In this document: piece by piece, positions 7,348 to 14,398 of the stretch
How the letters are laid out: each line of letters opens with the position of its first letter
How positions within the stretch are numbered: the stretch's first letter is position 1
DNA from: Aquincola sp.
GTDB taxonomy: Bacteria > Pseudomonadota > Gammaproteobacteria > Burkholderiales > Burkholderiaceae_C
NCBI GenBank assembly: GCA_029884035.1
Contig: JAOUIM010000016.1
Coordinates: forward strand, 1-20,590
DNA length: 20,590 bases
Direction of reading: 5' to 3'
Translations under genes and position numbers: made by a program
Notes under the pieces: model-generated
Told to the model about the DNA's origin: nothing
Seen by the model: the letters and a program-made list of their open reading frames with translations, nothing else
Databases searched by the model: none

Positions 7348-8631
7348 GTGAACCGCATGCTCGACCTCGACGCCTACATGGCCCACCTGGGCGCCGCCGC
7401 TCGCGCGGCTTCGCGCGTGCTGGCCGCCGCACCGACCGAGGCCAGGAACAGCGTCTTGCGCGCACTGTCGTCGCGCCTGCGCGTGAACCGCGCCGCGATC
7501 GAGGCCGCGAACGCCCAGGACGTGGCCGCGGCAACGCAGGCCGGCCTCGCAGCGCCGATGGTCGACCGCCTGAAGGTCACGCCGGAGATTCTGGCAACGC
7601 TGTGCGAAGGATGCGAGCAGATCGCCGCGATGGCCGACCCGATCGGCGTGATGATCGACGTCCAGCGCCGGCCGAGCGGCATCGCCGTGGGGCGCATGCG
7701 GGTGCCGCTAGGCGTGTTCGGCATGGTCTACGAGAGCCGCCCCAACGTGACGATCGAAGCCGCGTCGCTCGCGATCAAGAGCGGCAACGCGGCCATCCTG
7801 CGCGGCGGCTCGGAGGCGATGCACTCGAATCTTGCGTTCGCGCGCGAGGTGCAGGCCGCACTGGTCGAGGCCGGCCTGCCGGCCGAAGGCGTGCAGCTGG
7901 TCGAGACGACCGACCGCGCCGCGGTGGGCCGCCTGATCACGATGCCCGAGCACGTGGACGTGATCATCCCGCGCGGCGGCAAGGGCCTGATCGAGCGCAT
8001 CTCGCGCGAGGCGCGCGTGCCGGTGATCAAGCACCTGGATGGCAACTGCCATGTGTACGTCGACGCCGAGGTCGATCTCGAGATGGCCGTTCGTGTAACC
8101 GACAACGCGAAGACGCAGAAGCTCAGCCCGTGCAATGCCGCCGAGTCGCTGCTCGTGCACGTCGCGCAGGCGCCGTCGTTCCTGCCCCGCATCGGCGCGG
8201 TCTTCGCCGCCAAGGGCATCGAGATGCGGTGCTGCCCTCGCAGCAAACCGGTGCTCGCTGCGGTGCGCACGGCCCATGTCGTCGACGCGACGGAGACCGA
8301 CTGGGGCGAGGAGTATCTGGCCCCCGTCATCAGCATCAAGGTCGTCGATTCGCTCGACGAGGCGATGGCGCACATCGACCGCTACGGATCGCATCACACC
8401 GACGCGATCCTGACTTCGAATCATGCCAATGCGATGCGCTTCCTGCGCGAGGTCGATTCGGCCAGCGTGATGGTCAACGCGAGCACGCGCTTCGCCGATG
8501 GCTTCGAGTACGGTCTGGGCGCCGAGATCGGCATCTCCACCGACAAGTTCCACGCGCGCGGGCCGGTCGGGCTCGAGGGCCTGACGAGCCTCAAGTGGAT
8601 CGTGCTCGGCCAGGGCGAGACCAGGAGCTGA
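7348..8631 (+). CDS. proA: gamma-glutamyl phosphate reductase (glutamate-5-semialdehyde dehydrogenase)
   Basis: Second step of proline synthesis: NADPH-dependent reduction of gamma-glutamyl phosphate to glutamate-5-semialdehyde in the cytoplasm. The protein (427 residues; E. coli ProA is 417) has the aldehyde-dehydrogenase fold. Visible motifs are the substrate/cofactor segment PLGVFGMVYESRPNVT, the GNAAILRGGSEA stretch, IIPRGGKGLI, and the active-site Cys262 in LSPCNAAES. The C-terminal FADGFEYGLGAEIGIST is also typical. The start may be GTG 7348 (AGGGA 11 bases upstream) or ATG 7357; both keep the full domain. No proB is in the window. The proA 3' end contains the ribosome-binding site of the following gene, four bases away, so the two are probably co-transcribed. 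Confidence 0.95.
   Translation: MNRMLDLDAYMAHLGAAARAASRVLAAAPTEARNSVLRALSSRLRVNRAAIEAANAQDVAAATQAGLAAPMVDRLKVTPEILATLCEGCEQIAAMADPIGVMIDVQRRPSGIAVGRMRVPLGVFGMVYESRPNVTIEAASLAIKSGNAAILRGGSEAMHSNLAFAREVQAALVEAGLPAEGVQLVETTDRAAVGRLITMPEHVDVIIPRGGKGLIERISREARVPVIKHLDGNCHVYVDAEVDLEMAVRVTDNAKTQKLSPCNAAESLLVHVAQAPSFLPRIGAVFAAKGIEMRCCPRSKPVLAAVRTAHVVDATETDWGEEYLAPVISIKVVDSLDEAMAHIDRYGSHHTDAILTSNHANAMRFLREVDSASVMVNASTRFADGFEYGLGAEIGISTDKFHARGPVGLEGLTSLKWIVLGQGETRS
8623..8627 (+). promoter_or_regulatory. ribosome-binding site deciding a TTG start, inside the proA 3' end
   Basis: AGGAG eight bases before the TTG at 8636. The nearest ATG (8631) reads only two codons before a stop, so this site fixes TTG as the start of the DJ-1/PfpI gene. 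Confidence 0.65.
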
Positions 8632-8635
8632 TGCG

Positions 8636-9271
8636 TTGAACGTCGGCATCCTCGTCTTCACGGCCGTCGAGGAGCTGGGCTTTGTCGGCCCCTGGGAGAT
8701 GCTCGGCATGTGGGGCGCGGTGACATCCAGGCGTCCGCCGATCCTGGTGGCGCAGGCCGTGCAGCCGGTGCGCTGCGCCAAGGGCCTGACCGTGCTGCCG
8801 GACCACGGCTTCGACGATTGCCCACCGCTCGACGTGCTCGTCGTGCCAGGTGGCCAGGGCACGCGGCGAGCGGTCGACAACCCGGTCCTGATCGACTTCA
8901 TCGCTCAGCGTGCGGCAGCGGCAAGACACGTGCTGTCGGTTTGCACCGGCGCCTTCCTGCTGCACAAGGCGGGACTGCTCGCAGGACGCAGCGCGACCAC
9001 GCACTGGGCGTCGCTCGATCGCCTGCGCGAACTGGGCGATGTCAGGGTGCTCGAGCAGCGCTATGTGGTCGACGGCCCGATCTGGACTTCCGCCGGCGTG
9101 TCGGCTGGCATCGACATGACGCTGGAGTTCATCTCGCGGGTCGACAGCCCGGCCGTCGCGGGCAAGGTGCAGCTGGTTGCGGAGTACTACCCCGAGGACC
9201 ACCGGTACGGCGGCGGCATCGCGCACCGCGAGGCGCCGGACTACGTGCAGGTGGTGCCGCGGCACCGATGA
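8636..9271 (+). CDS. DJ-1/PfpI family protein, isonitrile-hydratase-like
   Basis: A 211-residue cytoplasmic protein of the DJ-1/PfpI superfamily. The nucleophile elbow SVCTGAFLLHKAGLL places the reactive Cys at 103. FDDCPPLDVLVVPGG and RSATTHW closely resemble remembered isonitrile hydratase (InhA) sequences and the N-terminal half of GlxA-type AraC regulators, but there is no C-terminal HTH. Isonitrile hydratase adds water to isocyanides to form N-formamides; the real substrate here is unknown. One oddity is the N-terminal ELDxxGPxE motif, which reads ELGFVGPWE, with Gly15 where relatives usually have Asp. It starts at TTG 8636, four bases after proA, and its stop overlaps the queC start as ATGA, suggesting one transcript. 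Confidence 0.82.
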   Translation: MNVGILVFTAVEELGFVGPWEMLGMWGAVTSRRPPILVAQAVQPVRCAKGLTVLPDHGFDDCPPLDVLVVPGGQGTRRAVDNPVLIDFIAQRAAAARHVLSVCTGAFLLHKAGLLAGRSATTHWASLDRLRELGDVRVLEQRYVVDGPIWTSAGVSAGIDMTLEFISRVDSPAVAGKVQLVAEYYPEDHRYGGGIAHREAPDYVQVVPRHR

Positions 9272-9993
9272 GCACGCCTGCGACGCCCGACGGGCGCCGT
9301 GCGATCGTGCTTTTCTCCGGCGGGCAGGATTCCGCCACCTGCCTGGCCTGGGCGCTGCAGCGTTTTTCCGCCGTGGAGACGGTGGCGTTCGACTATGGCC
9401 AGCGCCATCGAATCGAACTCGACTGCCGGCTGCACTTCAGGCGCGACCTGCAGTCGCACTTCGCGGACTGGGGCGAGCGGCTGGGCGACGACCACCTGAT
9501 CGACCTCGGACTGCTCCGTGCGCTCGGCGACAGTGCGCTGACCAGCGAGCGAGCGATCCGGATGCGCGCCGATGGTCTGCCCAACACGTTCGTGCCCGGT
9601 CGCAACCTGCTGTTCTTCGTCGCGGCCGCGGCGCTCGCCTATCGGCGCGGCGCGTCGGTGCTGGTGGGCGGCATGTGCGAGACCGACTACTCGGGTTACC
9701 CCGACTGCCGTGACAACACGCTCAAGGCCTTGCAGGTGGCGATCTCCCTCGGCCTGGCCGCACCGATGACGATCGAGACGCCGCTGATGTTCGTCGACAA
9801 GGCCGCTACCTGGGCGCTGGCCCACGAGCTGGGCGGTGACGCGCTGGTCGAGTTGCTCGTCGAGCACACGCACACCTGCTACCTGGGCGACCGCGGGCAG
9901 CGCCACGCCTGGGGCTACGGCTGCGGCGACTGCCCCGCTTGTGGGCTGCGCGCGCGTGGCCATGCCCGCTGGCTCGCATCAGGCAAGGACTGA
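9268..9993 (+). CDS. queC: 7-cyano-7-deazaguanine (preQ0) synthase
   Basis: Converts 7-carboxy-7-deazaguanine to preQ0 with ATP and ammonia in the queuosine tRNA-modification pathway. The 241-residue product has the PP-loop SGGQDS at 17-22 and the FDYGQRHRIEL and PGRNLLF motifs. Four C-terminal zinc ligands are visible: Cys204, Cys219, Cys222 and Cys225 (HTCYLG... CGDCPACGLR). The ATG at 9268 overlaps the upstream stop (ATGA), which is why the longer open frame back to 8710 is not used. No other queuosine gene (queD, queE, queF) lies in the window, so the pathway must be dispersed. Confidence 0.95.
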   Translation: MSTPATPDGRRAIVLFSGGQDSATCLAWALQRFSAVETVAFDYGQRHRIELDCRLHFRRDLQSHFADWGERLGDDHLIDLGLLRALGDSALTSERAIRMRADGLPNTFVPGRNLLFFVAAAALAYRRGASVLVGGMCETDYSGYPDCRDNTLKALQVAISLGLAAPMTIETPLMFVDKAATWALAHELGGDALVELLVEHTHTCYLGDRGQRHAWGYGCGDCPACGLRARGHARWLASGKD

Positions 9994-10005
9994 CCACGGC
10001 TGCAG

Positions 10006-10336
10006 GTGGACGGCACCCAGCTCACGTGGCTGATCGGCGCGCTGGTGCTTGCGCTGTGGGTCGTCGGCGCCTACAACCGTCTGGTCGGTAGCGCACGATA
10101 TGGCCTGCGTTGACGCGCTGGCCTCGCTGCAGGCGGCTGCCGCCGCCGACCCGGGACTGCAAGCCGACGCCGACATCGCGGTGACGCTGGCCGAGCTGGG
10201 CGGCGCGGGAGACCGTCTGGCCGCCGCGCGCCAATGGTTCAACGATGCCGGACAGACCTACGACCAGGCGATCGCGCAGTTTCCGACCCGGCTGCTCGTG
10301 CGGTGGTTCGGCTTCCAGCGTGCCGGGCGCTACTGA
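10006..10336 (+). pseudogene. LemA-like protein, internally deleted and frameshifted
   Basis: The two ends of a LemA-family protein are present in different frames. The first part (GTG 10006, stop 10111) encodes a membrane helix followed by GAYNRLV, the typical LemA N-terminal helix and YNRLV motif. The second part (frame +2, recognisable from about 10100 to the stop at 10336) ends in QWFNDAGQTYDQAIAQFP and WFGF, matching the LemA C-terminal pattern (YN..V..YN.AI..FP....FGF). Together they make about 110 residues against roughly 185 for the family, so some 70 central residues are missing near 10095-10110, consistent with one deletion not divisible by three. If the second frame is translated alone from ATG 10100, it would be a soluble fragment. 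LemA proteins usually neighbour M48 peptidases, which fits the next ORF. Confidence 0.6.
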
Positions 10337-10431
10337 AGACGCTCCAGGCGCGACGCCGCCTCGCGCCCGAAGCCACCCCCGGGTTGCCGGGTTGGTCTGT
10401 CGTGTGCCTTCATGGTGCAATCGCGAACACG

Positions 10432-11313
10432 ATGTCGCTGTCGCACTCGACCCTGCCCCGCTCAGTCAATCTGGTCCATGTGCGCGCACCGCGCGATCTC
10501 GAGCGTGTCGACCCGGCGCTGCGCGAATCGCTGCCGCGCCTGGCTGCCCTGGACGACCCGACGGCAATCGGGGCTGCGGTGCTGGCCCTGCTGGTCACCG
10601 CGGACAGCCCGAGCGAACGCGAGGCCTGGGATGATGTCGCCCGCGACCTCGCATTGGCCGGGCGGCTGTTCGGCGATCTGGCCGCGCTGCCGCGACCCCG
10701 GCGCCTGCCCTGGTTCGAGCACCTCGCGCGCCGTCTGGCGCCCGAGCCTGTCCCCGTGCGCCATGCCGTGATCGATTGCGCACGCCGCATCATGACCGCC
10801 GACGGCGTGGTGTCGCCGCTGGACCAGCTGCGCTGGGTGGCGTTGCGCCACCTGATGGCGGGCAGCGCGGTGGCCCCGCCGGCGGCGGCACACACCGACC
10901 TCGAGACGATGGACGATGCGATCGCGCACCAGGTCTGCGCGTACTCGGCGTTCCTGTCGCAACTCGTGCCGGCCCCCGAGGTCACGCTGGAACTGGCCGA
11001 GTTCGAATCGGTGACCCAGAGCTGGTACGACAGCGTGACGGCGCCCTGGCAAGGGCGACTCGCGCTGCCCGTGCGCGAAGTGCAGGACATCGACGCGGCG
11101 CTGCGTGCCCTGCGCGTGCTGCAGGGCATGCCGTGGCTGCTGCGCCCGGTGCTGGTACGCACCTGGTTCGACGCCGCGCGTGTGCTGACCGACGGGCCTG
11201 CACTGCATGCCGACGCGGCCGACGCCTTGCGCCTGAGCTGCGTGCTGCTGGATTCCCCGGTGCCTCCGGAGCTGGGCCGCCAGTACATTGAGGTCGACGC
11301 GGCGCGGCAATAG
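10432..11313 (+). CDS. conserved hypothetical; resembles the C-terminal region of M48-type metallopeptidases
   Basis: A 293-residue, Ala/Leu-rich, mainly helical soluble protein without signal peptide or clear membrane segment. AVLALLVTADSPSERE, the LPRPRRLPWFEHLARRLAPE stretch and TADGVVSPLDQLRWVALRHL follow the pattern of the helical C-terminal part of large Burkholderiales M48 peptidases that sit next to lemA genes. No HExxH zinc motif exists anywhere in the frame, so any peptidase domain is gone. ATG 10432 lacks a good ribosome-binding site; the frame stays open back to 10234, but that stretch lies over the LemA fragment in another frame. I read it as a surviving remnant, or a stand-alone version, of that domain. 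Function unknown. Confidence 0.55.
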   Translation: MSLSHSTLPRSVNLVHVRAPRDLERVDPALRESLPRLAALDDPTAIGAAVLALLVTADSPSEREAWDDVARDLALAGRLFGDLAALPRPRRLPWFEHLARRLAPEPVPVRHAVIDCARRIMTADGVVSPLDQLRWVALRHLMAGSAVAPPAAAHTDLETMDDAIAHQVCAYSAFLSQLVPAPEVTLELAEFESVTQSWYDSVTAPWQGRLALPVREVQDIDAALRALRVLQGMPWLLRPVLVRTWFDAARVLTDGPALHADAADALRLSCVLLDSPVPPELGRQYIEVDAARQ

Positions 11314-11336
11314 CGCTTCACCGCGCCCCAACGACC

Positions 11337-11342
11337 AGGAGG
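11337..11342 (+). promoter_or_regulatory. strong ribosome-binding site for the cytochrome gene
   Basis: A full AGGAGG seven bases before the ATG at 11350. It is the best Shine-Dalgarno seen in the window and suggests high translation of the cytochrome. Confidence 0.7.
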
Positions 11343-11349
11343 ACACGCG

Positions 11350-11673
11350 ATGCGCACTCGATCACTGCGGCCGATGTGGGTCGCTCTGTGCCTGACCACG
11401 ACCTGCGTGCCGGCGCTCGCCCAGGACGCCCGCACCCTGCAGCAGCACGCGCTGGCTGCCAACTGCGCCAATTGCCATGGCACCGGCGGCCGTGCGGTCG
11501 ACGGCGCCACCGTGCCAGGGCTGGCCGGCATGCCGGCGGTCTACATCATCGAACAGATGAAAGCCTTCAAGGCCGGTGGCCGGCCCGCGACGGTGATGCA
11601 CCAGCTGGCCAAGGGCTTCAATGACACGCAGATCGAGACGATTGCCGCCTATTTCGCGGCTCAGAAGAAATGA
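11350..11673 (+). CDS. fccA: periplasmic monohaem cytochrome c, sulfide dehydrogenase cytochrome subunit
   Basis: A 107-residue class I cytochrome c, the likely electron acceptor of the flavoprotein encoded next. A Sec signal peptide spans residues 1-24 (basic start, hydrophobic core, ALA then Q25). The haem motif is CANCH at 39-43, and Met83 in TVMHQLAKGF is the probable sixth ligand. The MxxxAKGFxDxxxxxIAxYF ending is typical of FccA/SoxE-type subunits. With only one CxxCH it matches the small monohaem FccA form rather than the dihaem subunit of Allochromatium. The fccB start follows after 11 bases, with its ribosome-binding site overlapping this gene's stop, so a two-gene operon is clear. 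Confidence 0.85.
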   Translation: MRTRSLRPMWVALCLTTTCVPALAQDARTLQQHALAANCANCHGTGGRAVDGATVPGLAGMPAVYIIEQMKAFKAGGRPATVMHQLAKGFNDTQIETIAAYFAAQKK

Positions 11674-11677
11674 GAGG
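11673..11677 (+). promoter_or_regulatory. ribosome-binding site deciding the fccB start
   Basis: AGAGG overlapping the fccA stop, seven bases before ATG 11685. It favours 11685 over the ATG at 11670 that overlaps the stop as ATGA. Confidence 0.5.
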
Positions 11678-11684
11678 CGCGACC

Positions 11685-12974
11685 ATGACTGCAATGCAAC
11701 GGCGCGAATGGCTGCTCGGCGCGGGCGCGCTCGGGCTGACGGCACTCTCGGGTTGCGCGAGCACGGCAGGCGGCATGGTGCCGGCGCGCACGCGCGTGCT
11801 GGTGGTCGGCGGCGGTTATGCCGGCGCCACGGCGGCCAAGTACGTGCGGCTGTTCTCCGACCAGAAGGTCGAGGTCGTGCTGGTCGAGCCGAACGACGCG
11901 TTCGTCTCGTGCCCGATCAGCAACCTCGTGATCGGCGGCCACAAGACGATCGCCGACATCACGACGCGCTATGACGGCCTGGCGCGCAACCATGGCGTGC
12001 GCGTCGTCAAGGACATGGTCGCCTCGATCGACCCGGCAAAGAAGGTCGCGGTGCTCGCGTCGGGCCCAACGATCGCGTACGACAAGCTGATCCTGTCGCC
12101 CGGGATCGACCTGATGTTCGACAGCGTGGCCGGATTGCGTGCCGCGCAGGCCGACGGCCGCATCCTGCAAGCCTGGAAGGCCGGGCCCGAAACGGTGGCC
12201 CTGCGGCGCCAGCTCGAGGCCATGCCCGACGGCGGCACCTATGCGATCGCGATCCCCGAAGCGCCTTACCGCTGCCCGCCGGGGCCGTACGAGCGCGCCT
12301 GCCAGGTGGCGAGCTACTTCAAGGCCGCCAAGCCGCGCAGCAAGGTGCTGATCCTCGACGCCAATGCGGACGTCACGAGCAAGGGGCCGCTGTTCAAGAA
12401 AGTGTGGGCCGAGCAGTACCCGGGCATGGTCGAGTACCGCGGCCAGCACAAGGCGGCGTCGGTCGATGCACGCACCAGCACGGTCAAGTTCGAGGTCCAC
12501 GACGATGTCCGGGCCGACGTGCTCAACGTGCTGCCGCCGATGCGCGCCGGCGCGATCGCGGTCCAGACCGGGCTGGCCAACTCGAACGCGCGCTGGTGCA
12601 ACGTGAATTACCTGAATTTCGAGAGCACCGCAGCCAAGGACATCCATGTGCTGGGCGACTCGATCCAGGTCGCTCCGGCCATGCCCAAGAGCGGCCACAT
12701 GGCCAATGGACAGGGCAAGGTCGCGGCGGCGGCCGTCGTGGCCGAGCTCGCGGGTTGGGAGGTCAATCCCGCGCCGATGCTGACCAACACGTGCTACAGC
12801 TTCGTCGACGGCAAGAACGTGATCCACGTGGCCAGCGTGCACGAGTACGTGGCCGCCGAGAAGACGTTCAAGGCCGTCGCCGGCTCGGGCGGCGTGTCCG
12901 CCGGCCCGACGGAAGTCGAGGGCAACTACGCCTGGAACTGGGCGCGCACCATCTGGGCGGACACTTTGAGCTGA
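11685..12974 (+). CDS. fccB: flavocytochrome c sulfide dehydrogenase, FAD subunit
   Basis: Periplasmic flavoprotein oxidising sulfide to sulfur or polysulfide and passing electrons to the partner cytochrome. Of 429 residues, the first 24 hold a twin-arginine signal (RREWLLGAG) ending in a lipobox-like LSGC with Cys24. The Rossmann FAD motif VLVVGGGYAGATAA begins at about 38. Cys76 in FVSCPISN aligns with the Cys that covalently holds FAD in Allochromatium FccB. Cys197 in RCPPGPYERAC and Cys305 in ARWCNVN align with its redox disulfide pair. HVLGDS near the C-terminus and the NTCYS segment complete the family pattern. No sox genes lie alongside, so this looks like stand-alone sulfide oxidation or detoxification. 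ATG 11670 would add five residues before the Tat signal. Confidence 0.9.
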   Translation: MTAMQRREWLLGAGALGLTALSGCASTAGGMVPARTRVLVVGGGYAGATAAKYVRLFSDQKVEVVLVEPNDAFVSCPISNLVIGGHKTIADITTRYDGLARNHGVRVVKDMVASIDPAKKVAVLASGPTIAYDKLILSPGIDLMFDSVAGLRAAQADGRILQAWKAGPETVALRRQLEAMPDGGTYAIAIPEAPYRCPPGPYERACQVASYFKAAKPRSKVLILDANADVTSKGPLFKKVWAEQYPGMVEYRGQHKAASVDARTSTVKFEVHDDVRADVLNVLPPMRAGAIAVQTGLANSNARWCNVNYLNFESTAAKDIHVLGDSIQVAPAMPKSGHMANGQGKVAAAAVVAELAGWEVNPAPMLTNTCYSFVDGKNVIHVASVHEYVAAEKTFKAVAGSGGVSAGPTEVEGNYAWNWARTIWADTLS

Positions 12975-13023
12975 CGAGGCCAGCGACCGCCGCGGAGTTG
13001 TCTTTGCCGGGCCGCTGGCGGTG

Positions 13024-13073
13024 CCCCCTCGAGGGGGGTGAGCGTGTACGAGGGGGCCTGCCTGCGCAGGCCC
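13024..13073. terminator. palindromic intergenic block between convergent fccB and BLUF genes
   Basis: The 168-base gap 12975-13142 holds no gene. It contains the perfect 14-bp palindrome CCCCCTCGAGGGGG (13024-13037) and a hairpin GGGCCTG–CCTGCG–CAGGCCC (13054-13073, 7-bp stem). Without T-runs these may be rho-dependent or bidirectional stops, or one copy of the GC-rich intergenic repeats common in Burkholderiales. Confidence 0.45.
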
Positions 13074-13142
13074 GAACGCCTCGCGAACCGCCTGAGCTCC
13101 GCGACGGTGCGGACCGGCGAGGCCGTTTCCAGGGTGGGCCTG

Positions 13143-13565
13143 CTACTGGCCCATGATGGACGCGGTGGCGACCAGCTCCTCGAACAGTGCCAGCGAGACC
13201 TTGCCGCTGACCGAGTAAGGATCGAGCTTGGCGCACTCCGAGTACTTCAGCAGCAGCGCCGGGTTCAGGCGCGACATGTTCACCTGGCCCATAGACCAGC
13301 CCGCGAAACGGCGCTCCTCGATCTCGTCGTAGCTGAGCAGCACGACGTCGGCATGGCGGCTGTCGGCGGCGATACGGTTGTAGAGCTTGCTCACCGCATT
13401 GCGCCCGCCCTCGAGAACCTGGATGAAGATGCCTTCGGAGAAGCACAACGCGCCGGTCACGCCGCTCCTGGCGTTGTTGGCCTTGCTCTTCTTGAGAATC
13501 GCGATCAGCTCTTCCTGATCGACCGCAGGCACGGCGCGGCTGGTGTACATGAGGCGCACGAGCAT
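13143..13565 (-). CDS. short BLUF-domain blue-light photoreceptor
   Basis: A 140-residue single-domain BLUF protein binding FAD non-covalently and sensing blue light. The photoactive residues are all visible: Tyr7 in LVRLMYTSRA, Asn31 in NNARSGVTGAL, Gln49 in FIQVLEGG, and Trp90/Met92 in AGWSMGQ. These correspond to the Tyr/Gln/Trp/Met set of AppA and PixD. Residues from about 100 onward form a short C-terminal cap as in PixD/BlrB; there is no EAL, GGDEF or other output domain, so signalling must go through a partner protein. It starts 14 bases after folE stops, on the same strand, and is therefore probably co-transcribed with it. The partner is not evident in the window. Confidence 0.93.
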   Translation of the reverse strand: MLVRLMYTSRAVPAVDQEELIAILKKSKANNARSGVTGALCFSEGIFIQVLEGGRNAVSKLYNRIAADSRHADVVLLSYDEIEERRFAGWSMGQVNMSRLNPALLLKYSECAKLDPYSVSGKVSLALFEELVATASIMGQ

Positions 13566-13579
13566 GGTTGTGTCCTTGT

Positions 13580-14308
13580 TCAGGATTGCTTCTTCGACAG
13601 CAGCGAGAGGAATTCGCGCCGCAGGTTGGGATCCTTGAGGAACGCGCCGCGCATGACCGAGTTGGTCATTGCGCTGTCGTCGTCCTTGACGCCGCGCCAG
13701 TGCATGCAGAAGTGGTCGGCCTCCATCACGATGGCCAGCCCGTCGGGCTTGACGCGCTCCTGCAGCTCGTCGGCCAGCATGATCACCGCCTCTTCCTGGA
13801 TCTGCGGCCGGCTCATGATCCAGTCGCAGATGCGCGCGTACTTCGACAGGCCAATCAGGTTCGAGAACTCATTGGGCATGATGCCGATCCACACCTTGCC
13901 CAGGATCGGGCACAGGTGGTGCGAGCAGGCGCTGCGCACCTTGACCGGGCCCACGATCATCAGCTCGTTCAGGCGCGAGAAGTTGGGGAATTCGGTGACC
14001 GACGGCGCAGCGCGGTAGCGCCCAGCAAACACCTCGTCGATGAACATCTTGGCCACGCGCTTGGCGGTGTCGTTCGTGTTGTGGTCGCTCTCGGTGTCGA
14101 TCACCAGCGCCTCGAGCACACCCTGCATCTGCGCCTGCACCTCGGCCTTGAGTTCATCCAGTTCGCCCGCGCGGACGAATGCCGAGATGTTGTCGTTGGC
14201 GTGATAGCGGCAGTCCGATCCGACCAGGCGGTAACGGATGCGCTGCGACGCGGGCAGCTTGCCCAGGTCTTCTTCGCTTCGAAAGATCGGCGCTTTGGCT
14301 TCGGGCAT
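13580..14308 (-). CDS. folE: GTP cyclohydrolase I
   Basis: Converts GTP to 7,8-dihydroneopterin triphosphate, the first step of tetrahydrofolate and pterin synthesis. The 242-residue protein carries zinc ligands Cys128 and His131 in SACSHHLCPILG and Cys201 in HFCMHWRGVKD. Other family stretches are TESDHNTNDTAKRVAKM, FPNFSRLNELMIVGPV and the CPILGKVWIGIMPN active-site strand. About 65 residues precede the core, an extension seen in several proteobacterial FolE proteins. ATG 14308 has AGGAG at good spacing. The gene is divergent from rsmB across 90 bases, which should contain both promoters, and is followed by the BLUF gene. Confidence 0.95.
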   Translation of the reverse strand: MPEAKAPIFRSEEDLGKLPASQRIRYRLVGSDCRYHANDNISAFVRAGELDELKAEVQAQMQGVLEALVIDTESDHNTNDTAKRVAKMFIDEVFAGRYRAAPSVTEFPNFSRLNELMIVGPVKVRSACSHHLCPILGKVWIGIMPNEFSNLIGLSKYARICDWIMSRPQIQEEAVIMLADELQERVKPDGLAIVMEADHFCMHWRGVKDDDSAMTNSVMRGAFLKDPNLRREFLSLLSKKQS

Positions 14309-14398
14309 CGCGGACTCCTGGCGGCTCGGAACTCGGGGCGGGCGCGCATTGTGCCGGTTTGTGCGCGGCGCTGCTGCCGGGCTGCGTAGACTCGCCGC

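Noticed and set aside
10234..10431. N-terminal extension of the hypothetical protein at 10432-11313
   Set aside because: This stretch encodes the LemA C-terminus in another frame; the extension is Arg-rich without any motif.
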